Notes under the pieces: model-generated | The model's database searches: none | The model's input: only the letters and a program-made list of their open reading frames with translations | What the model was told of the DNA's origin: nothing | Source of the DNA: Rheinheimera sp. EpRS3 | GTDB taxonomy: Bacteria; Pseudomonadota; Gammaproteobacteria; Enterobacterales; Alteromonadaceae | Direction: 5' to 3' | Length of the DNA stretch: 64,000 bases | Assembly: GCF_001513785.1 (NCBI RefSeq) | Contig: NZ_LNQS01000001.1 | Location: 310,001 to 374,000 of the forward strand | Shown here: piece by piece, positions 7,181 through 15,621 of the stretch | Position numbering within the stretch: the stretch's first letter is position 1 | Layout of the letters: every line of letters begins with the position of its first letter | Translations under genes and position numbers: made by a program

Positions 7181-8590
7181 CTAACGCCTTAGCCGCATGG
7201 CAAAGCCCATTACTGCCATTGTTAGCAGCAATACCATAAAGCCTACTACCAGCATATCGCGGCCTTCGCGGCCGAGTAATGGCTGCAACATGCCCCATTT
7301 ATGCACAAAAGAAAAACTGTACCGTTCCCACTGGCTGGCGCGGCTTTGCTGCTCAATTAACTGGCCGCTTACGGCGTCGATAAATACCCGGCCGTTGGCG
7401 TAGTCAAATTGCCATACCGGCAGGCGTTTATTGCGAAAGTCGTAGTCGGGGCCAAAGCGGGTAACCAGGCTTTGTTTGGTTAGCTCTGTCGCACTTAAGC
7501 CGGTAAATTGCTGTGCCAGCAGTTGGGCATAATGCTTGTCATCCAGTGGCGGGGCATCGGTGCTAAGGCCGATAAACTGCGCGCCTTTTTCACTTTGCTG
7601 GCCGCTAAAGCGGCTGGTGCGATCGGCCTGCTGCTGCGGGTTAAACTCTGACAAACGCCAGTACCAGTTGGCGCCGTTAGCCAGCACCAAACTGGCGCTG
7701 TTATACATAGCGGTGGCATCAATGCTTTGAACCGTGTCAACCGCAACCGGCAGTTGCTGCATGGCAGGCAGGGTTAAACCGGCTGTTTCAGCGGCCACCT
7801 GTTTATAGCTAAAGTGGTAAATACCGCTAAGCAGATACAGCGTAACCGGCATAAACAACAGCCAGGATAACGCATAATGCCAGCGGCGCAGGCCGCGGCG
7901 TTTGGCATTAAAGGGCAGTTTAAGCAGCAACCAGGCACCGCTGAGGGTAAGTAACAGCGCGCTGCCAAGTAGTATGGCCATAATCACCATTTTCAACCTG
8001 GGTGTAGTGTCCAGCCATTGCCAGCTGTGAAACTGACGAAATACTGCCTGTATGCTGGTTTTGTAGGGGTTAGTTATACCGGCCATGCTCAGGCTTTCGG
8101 TGTGAATATACAGGCTGAGGCCGTTGTGGTAATCCACCTGATATACCGGCAGCAGGCGGTTAACCGCCTGGTAGGCGTTATTAAAAGCGCTAACCAGGGT
8201 TACGCTGCTTACATCCTGCTCAGCTTGGCCGCTGTAATGGCCGGCTAGCCAAATAGCCATAGCTTCATCGGTTGGTGGCGCTGTGTTATCCAGCGCCAGA
8301 TACTGGCGCGGCGAGGTTAAATCGCGGCTAAGTTGCAGCACGGTGTGTTCGCGGTAGGGCACCAGCTTTGCCAGTGCCTGCGCCGGTAGTGGCCGGGCGG
8401 CCAGCTGTTGCATGGCCTGTTGCAATGTGTTGCTGGAAAGCTGCAGGCTGGGTGGGCGCATGGTAACGGCTTGCGGCCCGGTCCAGCTCATAATGGGGTG
8501 CGAAATGCCGGTTAAGGCAAAAATCATTAACGTAATGCCGCCTAGCCACAGCAAAATACGGTGCCACCTGATCAGTGTAGAAATTCTCAT
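7181..8590 (-). CDS. PepSY-associated membrane protein, iron-uptake linked
   Basis: The 469-residue protein begins with the typical RWHRILLWLGGI segment of PepSY-TM (PiuB-like) proteins and has about four membrane helices (near 10-32, 200-225, 238-260 and 445-465). The two large regions between them carry PepSY-type features, for example DYANGRVFIDAVSGQLI near residue 395. Members of this family often sit with siderophore receptors and some are thought to reduce or process iron complexes in the inner membrane. The gene follows the TonB receptor after about 29 bases with AAAGGT as a ribosome-binding site, so the two form an operon. The substrate is inferred from context only. Confidence 0.78.
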   Translation of the reverse strand: MRISTLIRWHRILLWLGGITLMIFALTGISHPIMSWTGPQAVTMRPPSLQLSSNTLQQAMQQLAARPLPAQALAKLVPYREHTVLQLSRDLTSPRQYLALDNTAPPTDEAMAIWLAGHYSGQAEQDVSSVTLVSAFNNAYQAVNRLLPVYQVDYHNGLSLYIHTESLSMAGITNPYKTSIQAVFRQFHSWQWLDTTPRLKMVIMAILLGSALLLTLSGAWLLLKLPFNAKRRGLRRWHYALSWLLFMPVTLYLLSGIYHFSYKQVAAETAGLTLPAMQQLPVAVDTVQSIDATAMYNSASLVLANGANWYWRLSEFNPQQQADRTSRFSGQQSEKGAQFIGLSTDAPPLDDKHYAQLLAQQFTGLSATELTKQSLVTRFGPDYDFRNKRLPVWQFDYANGRVFIDAVSGQLIEQQSRASQWERYSFSFVHKWGMLQPLLGREGRDMLVVGFMVLLLTMAVMGFAMRLRR

Positions 8591-8619
8591 GCATTTGACC
8601 TTTAAAACAGAGTTAAGCG

Positions 8620-10749
8620 TTAAAAGTTCACCGTGGCACTGACAAACACACTGCGCGGCATGCCGGGGCGGTATTCAATAGCACTGGAACCTACCTGGTT
8701 GCTGGTGTAGGTAGAGTAGGTTTTGTCGGTGATATTCATCAATCGGGCTGCCAGGGTAATATTGTCTGTTAGCGGGTAGCGGGCACGCAGGTGCCACAGG
8801 TCGTGGCCGTTGTAGGTATTGGTATTGGTTTCGTCGGTAAAGTAACGGCCTACTTTTTGCCACTCCAGTTCCAGCCACAGGCCAGATAGTGCCCGGGGCT
8901 GATAGCTCAGGCTGCTTTGCCACAGTTGTTTTGGCGCTTTACCTACATCAAAGCCGGCAAAATTGCGGGTTTCGTTCACCGGCGGCACACAAACCGGCGG
9001 GAAGCAGCTAAACAGGTACTGAAAATCTTCATACTTTTGCCGGGTAAGGGTGCCACTGCTTTGTAGCTTCAGCTCGTCGGTCAGTGCCCATTGCAGCATC
9101 AGTTCAACACCTCGGTGAGTGGTTTCACCAGCGTTAGTGACTTTACGGTTGTTGGCGTCTATGTAAGTGACCACATCATCTTTAATGGTTAAATCATACA
9201 AGCTGGCATCCAGCTGAATGGCGCCAAACTGTCCGCGCCAGCCCAGTTCGTGGTTAACCGCGGTTACCGGCTCAAGTGCGGTGGTGTCGTTGCTGCTGCC
9301 AGGGCGGAATACCTGGCCTACAGAGGGTACCCTGAAAGCATGGCGGCGGTTGGCGTACAGCTGCTGATTGGTGGCAAATTTCCAGACAATACCGGCTTTG
9401 GGGCTAAGTTGGTTGTAGCTTAATTTTTGCGACGCTGGCCTAAGCCAGCTGCTGCGGCCGACTTGCTGCGGCACATCCTCTGGCAAAAGATCAGTGTAAT
9501 CGACACTAAAGTAGTCATAACGCGCGCCCAGGCTGATAATCAGCTGCTCGGTAGCAAACCACTGCAACTGGGCGTAGGGCGACAGTACCGTCTGATCCGC
9601 ATCGTAGTGATAGTTAGTGCGGCCGGTAAGCGCGTAATCGGTGTAAATGCCGTTTTGCTGCGTTACGCTTATTTGCTGCTCGGCGAAGCTGGCCGGGGTG
9701 TAATCGACATCAATACCGGCGCTCCAGTTAACGCTGTTATGGGTATGCTGGCTGTACTGTGCCAGCAGGCCATATGATTTAAAGCGGGTTTGCTGCATTA
9801 CCGGATCGTAACTGAGCATCCAGCTGGGCATTAAGTCTGAGCGGTTGTCACGGAAGAACGGTGTCAGCATCAGCTCGCTGTTATCAGACAGCTGATGGCG
9901 CAGCTCGGCCGAGAAACGCAGTGCCTGTACATCACGAGCACCTATATCGCCATGATAGTAGTTACGCGCCGGGTTTTGCTGAAAATCGGTTAACGATAAA
10001 CCCGAGGTGCCGCTTTGGTCTACTTTGCCAAAGCTGAGTAACGATTTTATCCGGGTATTGCTACCCAATTCGCTGTCCAGCCGCAGGTTGCTGGACAAGC
10101 GCTGGTAGTCAGACTGCTCCCTGAAACCGTCGCTTTGGGTGCTGTTTAGTTGCCAGTAAAAGCTGTGGGTATCGTTTAACGGGCTGCTCAGGCTTAGTAA
10201 GCCACGTTGCCAGCCATCGCTACCCAGTTCAGCCTGGGCTTTGCCACTGAACTGGGCTGTTGGCTCAGGGGTTAAAATATTAAAAATTCCGCCAATGGCA
10301 TCGCTGCCGTAAAGCGCTGAGCCGGGGCCTTTGGTTACCTCTACCCGGCCAGAGTTGGGAATATCTATTTCATACAGGCCGTTGTGATTAAAAAAGCCGG
10401 TGGGCCGTGTGGGCAGGCCGTCCTTTAAAAACAGGTAAACGCCGCCGGTAGAAATAGGCTGGCGGATAGCTGTCATATGGCCTTCGCCGCCCAAATCATT
10501 AACATGCACGCCTGATACCCGGTTTAATAACTCAGATGGGTGGCCGGGGCTGATATTTTTAATAGTATCTTCATCTATTACCGCTACGGCTTCGGCCAGG
10601 TTAACCAGGGCCTGCGCCTGGCGGCTGCTGGTAACCACCATCACTTCAATATCCTGCTCTGCAACAGCGGCCTGCTGGGCCAATGTTTGTAACGGTAATA
10701 CCAGTAACGGCAGGCAGATAAATGCCCGTGCGGTTTTGTGTTGTGTCAT
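8620..10749 (-). CDS. TonB-dependent receptor, siderophore type
   Basis: A signal peptide (1-24, cut after TLA) precedes a TonB box (EVMVVTS, 35-41). A plug domain follows, with SGVHVND, VYLFLKDGLP and VEVTKGPGSALYGSDAIGGIFNI (about 75-150), then a beta-barrel ending in the outer-membrane C-terminus VSATVNF. The length (709) and motifs fit CirA/FepA-like receptors for ferric siderophores. It leads a two-gene unit with the PepSY protein. A RegA-like box lies about 70-85 bases upstream of its start. I looked for a Fur box in the AT-rich stretch at 10755-10790 and found only a weak resemblance, so iron control is not shown by the sequence. Confidence 0.88.
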   Translation of the reverse strand: MTQHKTARAFICLPLLVLPLQTLAQQAAVAEQDIEVMVVTSSRQAQALVNLAEAVAVIDEDTIKNISPGHPSELLNRVSGVHVNDLGGEGHMTAIRQPISTGGVYLFLKDGLPTRPTGFFNHNGLYEIDIPNSGRVEVTKGPGSALYGSDAIGGIFNILTPEPTAQFSGKAQAELGSDGWQRGLLSLSSPLNDTHSFYWQLNSTQSDGFREQSDYQRLSSNLRLDSELGSNTRIKSLLSFGKVDQSGTSGLSLTDFQQNPARNYYHGDIGARDVQALRFSAELRHQLSDNSELMLTPFFRDNRSDLMPSWMLSYDPVMQQTRFKSYGLLAQYSQHTHNSVNWSAGIDVDYTPASFAEQQISVTQQNGIYTDYALTGRTNYHYDADQTVLSPYAQLQWFATEQLIISLGARYDYFSVDYTDLLPEDVPQQVGRSSWLRPASQKLSYNQLSPKAGIVWKFATNQQLYANRRHAFRVPSVGQVFRPGSSNDTTALEPVTAVNHELGWRGQFGAIQLDASLYDLTIKDDVVTYIDANNRKVTNAGETTHRGVELMLQWALTDELKLQSSGTLTRQKYEDFQYLFSCFPPVCVPPVNETRNFAGFDVGKAPKQLWQSSLSYQPRALSGLWLELEWQKVGRYFTDETNTNTYNGHDLWHLRARYPLTDNITLAARLMNITDKTYSTYTSNQVGSSAIEYRPGMPRSVFVSATVNF

Positions 10750-10817
10750 GCCCTATGCTCATTTTATATATATGATTTTAATGAGATAAGGTAACAAAAA
10801 GGCGTTGCGCAGGGGAT

Positions 10818-10834
10818 GCGGCAAATTGTCGCAG
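10818..10834. promoter_or_regulatory. RegA/RoxR-like box upstream of TonB receptor
   Basis: GCGGCAAATTGTCGCAG matches the 17-mer at 5131 at 16 of 17 positions and fits the RegA/RegR pattern GNGRC...GNCGC. It lies 69-85 bases before the receptor's start codon, a normal position for an activator or repressor. Confidence 0.45.
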
Positions 10835-10856
10835 CAAAGCCATTACTGCAGTAAGA

Positions 10857-10878
10857 CCTTGCGCCAACTGGCGCAAGG
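10857..10878 (-). terminator. Hairpin after membrane-protein gene
   Basis: A perfect 9-bp stem (CCTTGCGCC / GGCGCAAGG) with a 4-base loop lies just past the stop of the 627-residue membrane protein. The T-run is weak (TCTTA), so termination is probable rather than certain. Confidence 0.5.
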
Positions 10879-10893
10879 GTGTTCTGGCAGGTG

Positions 10894-12777
10894 TTATGGG
10901 TTTTGTGGCTGCTCTGGTGGCAGGCTGGTGCTGGCTTCGGCGTCTTGCTGCGGGCTGGCCAGTGTGGCCTGATCTGAGGTTACCGGCATGGCGCGTGATT
11001 GCTGGTTAATCTGGTAAATTTGCTCAGTATTGGATAAATCCTGCTGGTTCTTAATGCTGGCAATGGTTTCGCGATCAGACAGGAAGCCCTGAATATCGTC
11101 CAGTATCGCCTGCAGTTCCTGTGGGTTGTCCTGCATTTCCAGAATATGCCGCGGGTGTTCGACATTTTTGGCACCGCTGTCGGCAAAGGTGCTACTCATA
11201 ATGCGTGAGGTAATAATCCACGGTGTTAACGATGAGCGCATAACGTAGTTTTCTGACGCGGTAGAATCGTAAATGCCCTTACCTGTGGTCAACTTGCTTT
11301 GGGTGTAGGTGCCTTCGCATTTTAAATACACCAGTAAGGAGTCAAAATTCAGCTCGGCCCAGAAGGTGTGGCTGTAGGTTTCGAGCAGGCGGCCAAAGCT
11401 GTGGCAAATAAGCCAGCTGAAAATCAGGCTTAAAATAAACTGGCTTTCATTAAACAGGTTAACAGCAAAGCCCTGTGTTACCGCATCAGACGGGCGGGCT
11501 AACGCGCTGTATTCCCGTATCAGCTGCAGCACGGTTTCGGCTTCAAACAGTAAGTAAAACAGAATAAAAGGCCCGATTAACAGCAATATCTGGCCGCTAA
11601 TGGTAGCCAATAGCCGCAATTGCTTAAACAGCGCGCTGTGTTCCATAGGGGCATAGGCGGGCTGGGTTTCTATAATCACTTCGCCGCTAAAATCGCCTTT
11701 GCTTTCCGATTGCTCATTTAACTGCGGGTTTAGCTCGCGGTAGATCCGGTTAGGTATTTCTTTGTAGCGCCGGTTAGCCATAACAATATTGTCGATATTA
11801 ACAAACAGCTCGCGCGGGTGAATGTTTTCCTGCCAGTTGGCGCGGTATTCCGATACTTTGGTTTGTGCCTTTACCTGCGCAGTACGTTGTTTTAACAGTA
11901 AAAAGATAAAAGTGCCGCTGATGGCGGCAAATAACAGCACCAGCAACAGTTGTGGCGCTACGGCGAAGCTTTCCAGCTCAGACTGCTGTAAATCAGCCAC
12001 AAACTGCTGAATGTCACGCTGTTGCAGCAGATAGCTGATTAATAAACCCAGCAGCACTGGCGCCAGTATGGCAAAGGCCATAATTTTGGCCAGCTGCAGG
12101 TTGCCCTGGGTTTCAATGGTTTTTTCGGCTTTACGGTATACCGTACTGGCACTGCGCCAGCTGATAATTAAATACACCACCAGCACAAACGAGAAAAACG
12201 GCAGCAGAATATCGCCGGTGTTGCCGGCCAGGCCGGTTAAGCAAACAAAGGCAGTTAACGCATAAGCCACCAGTGCAATAACGGTGGCAATTAAGGCGCC
12301 GGAAAAACGTTGTGCCAGATTACGCAGCGGGTAGGGCAGAAAAATAAGTTTGGGCACCAGCGTGTGCACCAGGCGGGAGATAAAACCGACCGGCTCAACG
12401 AAGGTTTTGTTTTTGCGACCCATCAGCATTTCTTCTAAGTCGACGCTTTTATAATGCGGCTGTTCTAGCTTGGCAGTTTCACGCTCGGATTTACTGTAAT
12501 TCGGTGCCAGTGAGGTAGGTACGCTGCGGCCAACAAAGAAGCGCAGCATCTGAAAAATACCGCCACCCAGCGCGCGTAAGCCACCTGCCAGTAACATAAA
12601 ACCAATAGCAGCATAAAACCAGGCCAGAGCTTTGTCCTGCTGTACCAGGCTTACCACTTGCAGCAGCGGGTAAATACCAAGCAAACTGACCACTAAACCC
12701 CGTACTGCCCGCAGCAAGCCTTCGGCTTTGAACGGGTTTCGGATCCCTAACGACTCACTACCATAATCATAAGCCAT
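10894..12777 (-). CDS. Large multi-pass membrane protein of unknown function
   Basis: This 627-residue protein has about nine hydrophobic helices: two near the N-terminus (about 26-70), a group at about 150-270, and a last group at about 390-470. Between them is a soluble segment (about 295-375) with charged residues. The C-terminal 150 residues are soluble and end in a Gln/Pro/Ser-rich tail. I recognise no named domain, catalytic motif or transporter signature. It stands alone, with a hairpin after it and about 210 bases before it that hold no gene. A GGAAG at about eight bases before the ATG (AAGGAAGT) is a good ribosome-binding site. It is likely an envelope or stress-related protein, but the sequence does not show which. 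Confidence 0.6.
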   Translation of the reverse strand: MAYDYGSESLGIRNPFKAEGLLRAVRGLVVSLLGIYPLLQVVSLVQQDKALAWFYAAIGFMLLAGGLRALGGGIFQMLRFFVGRSVPTSLAPNYSKSERETAKLEQPHYKSVDLEEMLMGRKNKTFVEPVGFISRLVHTLVPKLIFLPYPLRNLAQRFSGALIATVIALVAYALTAFVCLTGLAGNTGDILLPFFSFVLVVYLIISWRSASTVYRKAEKTIETQGNLQLAKIMAFAILAPVLLGLLISYLLQQRDIQQFVADLQQSELESFAVAPQLLLVLLFAAISGTFIFLLLKQRTAQVKAQTKVSEYRANWQENIHPRELFVNIDNIVMANRRYKEIPNRIYRELNPQLNEQSESKGDFSGEVIIETQPAYAPMEHSALFKQLRLLATISGQILLLIGPFILFYLLFEAETVLQLIREYSALARPSDAVTQGFAVNLFNESQFILSLIFSWLICHSFGRLLETYSHTFWAELNFDSLLVYLKCEGTYTQSKLTTGKGIYDSTASENYVMRSSLTPWIITSRIMSSTFADSGAKNVEHPRHILEMQDNPQELQAILDDIQGFLSDRETIASIKNQQDLSNTEQIYQINQQSRAMPVTSDQATLASPQQDAEASTSLPPEQPQNP

Positions 12778-12990
12778 GGTTACTTCCTTTTATAAATCAG
12801 TTTGTTGAAAAAGAGACTATCTTGCCTGACGGCGACTTTTTTGCAATGCTTCGCCGGTTAGTTTTAGCCCAAAATGCGTTTGAGTGCGAGTTAATTATGT
12901 CAGGTGCCGGTTAAGTAATGCGGCGTGGAAGTAAGGCATGAGTGAAAAATGAAAAGGATGCCCGATACCCGCAGCACCCGCCAGGAAAAA

Positions 12991-14148
12991 CTAGTTTAAA
13001 AATTCAGCAATTTGCTCTGCTACTGCGCTAATGCCCACCACGCCATCAAGATGGCCCCAAATGCCGGGAATTTCGGCATAGTGCGGCGTATTACCGCCAG
13101 CTGTCATGGCGGCAGCGCTGTGCTGGCTTAAGGCCGGTGGCAGCAGTAAATCGCCGCTGGCCGGTAAAAACAGCGTTTTGGCTTTTACCCGGCTAAGGGC
13201 CTGTTGCCAGTTATCGCCCATGCCTGCACGCCATAATTGCGATGCGCGCACTAAATACAATATATGGTTGGCGTCCTGATACGCTGCCCGCGCTTTAGCC
13301 TGTTGCAGCAGTTGATCCCAAGCCGAAAATGTTGCACGGATGTCTTGCCGTGGGGCTTTATCCAGTTGTGGTGCCGGGTAACGCTGGTTAAAACCGGTAG
13401 GGTACAGTGCATCCTGGGTAATATAGGCCAGCGCGGTGCTTAGCCCTTGTATTGGCTGGCCTTTGTCATAGTAGTTGCCGTTATGCCAGTTTGGATCGGT
13501 TTTGATCGGGTAAGCCCAGCGTTCCAGTTTTACCGCGGCGTAAGCATCGATATAAGCGCTGCCGATAACCGGAATTAAGCGCTCAACTCTGTCGGGGTAG
13601 CGTACTGCCCATTCAATGGCCTGAAACGAGCCCATCGATGGGCCGATAACCGCATGCAATTTGCCAATGCCCAGGCTGTCGAGCAGGGCTTTTTGCACTT
13701 CAACAAAATCACCGATAGTGACCACCGGAAAGCTTAACGCATAGGGTTTACCGGTAGCGGGGTTGATGGTGGCCGGGCCTGTGGTAATCACGTTTGGGTC
13801 AAACACATTGGCGTTTACCAGTGTATCGCTGCTGATCACGTAAAACTTAGTGGTGTCTATCGCTTTACCGGGGCCGATAATAGCGTCCCAGTAACCGGCG
13901 GCGCTGTCGTCTTTGTGGTATTTACCGGCAGCATGGCTGGTGCCGGAGAAAAAATGGGTAATTAAGATCACGTTAGATTTATCGGCATTAAGCTGGCCAT
14001 AAGCTTCCCAGCCGATATTTACCTGCGTAATAGTGTGGCCATTTTCTGTGCTGAAGTTGTCCAGTGTAAAGCGCTGCTTTTGCACCAGCATGGCATGAGC
14101 GCTGGCCGATAGCATAACGCAGCAGAGTAAAATAAGCCTGATAAACAT
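12991..14148 (-). CDS. Exported MetX-like alpha/beta hydrolase (putative esterase)
   Basis: The start is ATG 14148, with GGAGGT six bases upstream, not the in-frame GTG further out. Residues 1-19 are a signal peptide (cut near SAHA), so the enzyme works outside the cytoplasm. The fold is that of homoserine O-acetyltransferases: NIGWEAYGQL (44-53), the nucleophile elbow GPSMGS (169-174, Ser171), an Asp in LPASGDLLLPP and a His in IWGHLDG near the end. A cytoplasmic MetX has no signal peptide, so a role in methionine synthesis is unlikely; hydrolysis of an ester in the periplasm is more plausible. It starts 14 bases after the GntP-type permease gene and is probably co-transcribed, linking the product of hydrolysis to uptake. 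Confidence 0.78.
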   Translation of the reverse strand: MFIRLILLCCVMLSASAHAMLVQKQRFTLDNFSTENGHTITQVNIGWEAYGQLNADKSNVILITHFFSGTSHAAGKYHKDDSAAGYWDAIIGPGKAIDTTKFYVISSDTLVNANVFDPNVITTGPATINPATGKPYALSFPVVTIGDFVEVQKALLDSLGIGKLHAVIGPSMGSFQAIEWAVRYPDRVERLIPVIGSAYIDAYAAVKLERWAYPIKTDPNWHNGNYYDKGQPIQGLSTALAYITQDALYPTGFNQRYPAPQLDKAPRQDIRATFSAWDQLLQQAKARAAYQDANHILYLVRASQLWRAGMGDNWQQALSRVKAKTLFLPASGDLLLPPALSQHSAAAMTAGGNTPHYAEIPGIWGHLDGVVGISAVAEQIAEFLN

Positions 14149-14162
14149 GGTGTTACCTCCGG

Positions 14163-15464
14163 TTAAAACCACTGAAACAGCGCTATGGCCAGCATAGTGC
14201 CCAGCACCGGCATCAGTACGCTGACAACCGCAACCGGCCAGTAGGCATTTTGATGGCTTTCACCACAGATAGCACGGATGGTGGTAACCACATAGCCGTT
14301 ATGCGGCAGAGAATCGAGCGCGCCGGATGAAATAGCCACCACCCGGTGCAGTTGCTCGGGGTCTACGCCGCGCTCCAGATAATGCGGCGCAATTTCCGGC
14401 AGGGCAATAACCTGGCCGCCGGAAGCTGAACCGGTTAATCCGGCGATAGCGCTTACTGCTACGGCAGCACCCAGCAGCTCGGGCCCGGGCAGGTGAGTCA
14501 TGTAATCTACTACGCTGCTAAATGCCGGTGTTAATTTTGCTACGGCACCAAAGCCCACTACTGCAGCTGTATTACCAATGGCCAACAGAGCACCCAGTAC
14601 GCCTTCGTTAGTGGCGGCTGCCGGGTTGGACAAAAAGCGGAAATTTAATAAATACAACGTAATTACACCACCGGCCAAAGCAATAATTAACGCAGCTTGT
14701 TGCAGGTTGTCGTGCAGTAAAAAGGAGGTTACCAGCACCACCAGCAAGGGTAGCAAACCGGTTAGCCAGTGCGGTAAGGGTTTATCACTTAATAGCGGAT
14801 CGCTGCTGCGGGCAGTAAACTGCTCGCCCTTGCGCACAGCTGATTTAATCATCCACATTAGCGTAAAGTAACCGCCAACCGCCATAAACAGCGCCACAAT
14901 AATACTTACCTGCCAGCCGGCGTAAGGCGTGGTGCCAAGGTAGGGAATGGGGATCCAGTTTTGTATTTCCGGTGAGCCGGCCGACGTCATGGTAAAGGTA
15001 ACTGAACCCAGCGCCAGTGCGGCAGGAATAAAGCGCCGTGGCAGGTTAGCGCCTTTAAACAGGCTTACCGCCATAGGATAGGCAGAAAATGCCACCACAA
15101 ATAAGCTGACGCCACCGTAGGTTAATACCGCACATGCCAGTACTATAGCCAGCACTGCCCGGGTATGGCCCAGCCGTTTAACAATTGCCAGTGCTACAGC
15201 GTCTGCAGCGCCGGTGTGCTCCATTAATTTGCCGAAGATAGAGCCTAATAAAAACATCAGAAACCAGGCGGCAACAAAACCGGCAAAACCAGACATATAA
15301 CCGTGGACAAAATCGGCTTTATCGGCCAGTTGCCAGAACGGAATGCCATTGGTTATTGCCACCAGTAATGCGCACAAAGGTGCGGTAATAAACAGGTTAA
15401 AGCCGCGCATCGTCAGTACTATCAGCAGGCCAAGCCCGGCCAGCAATCCGATAAGACTCAACAT
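14163..15464 (-). CDS. GntP-family permease (hydroxyacid uptake)
   Basis: The 433-residue protein is almost entirely hydrophobic with about 12 helices. It has the GntP/CitM-type hairpin sequences, for example TSAGSPEIQNWIP (about 159-171), which resembles the re-entrant region of GntP permeases, and ASGGQVIALPEIAPHY near residue 345. Family members carry gluconate or other hydroxy acids with protons; several GntP proteins beside 3-hydroxybutyrate dehydrogenase genes are used as 3-hydroxybutyrate permeases. It is the first gene of a pair with the exported hydrolase and is divergent from the TonB receptor at 15622, so the 157 bases between them hold both promoters. Confidence 0.82.
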   Translation of the reverse strand: MLSLIGLLAGLGLLIVLTMRGFNLFITAPLCALLVAITNGIPFWQLADKADFVHGYMSGFAGFVAAWFLMFLLGSIFGKLMEHTGAADAVALAIVKRLGHTRAVLAIVLACAVLTYGGVSLFVVAFSAYPMAVSLFKGANLPRRFIPAALALGSVTFTMTSAGSPEIQNWIPIPYLGTTPYAGWQVSIIVALFMAVGGYFTLMWMIKSAVRKGEQFTARSSDPLLSDKPLPHWLTGLLPLLVVLVTSFLLHDNLQQAALIIALAGGVITLYLLNFRFLSNPAAATNEGVLGALLAIGNTAAVVGFGAVAKLTPAFSSVVDYMTHLPGPELLGAAVAVSAIAGLTGSASGGQVIALPEIAPHYLERGVDPEQLHRVVAISSGALDSLPHNGYVVTTIRAICGESHQNAYWPVAVVSVLMPVLGTMLAIALFQWF

Positions 15465-15621
15465 CTTGTTATCCTTATTATCAGTTTCAGTTAGTCTGAT
15501 ACAGGACAGCGGGCATCACCATAGTACTAAGGTACAGGTTAAAAATTCTGCGTTTAGGCCTACAGTAAAGCTGCATAAATAATTACAAGATGATGTGAAA
15601 TCAAACAGCAGGAGAGCCAAG

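Noticed and set aside
10750-10800. Fur box before the siderophore-type receptor
   Set aside because: The AT-rich stretch resembles a Fur site only weakly; no clear GATAAT repeats are present.
12778-12990. Small gene between the membrane protein and MetX-like gene
   Set aside because: No open frame with a ribosome-binding site or protein-like composition was found in these 213 bases.
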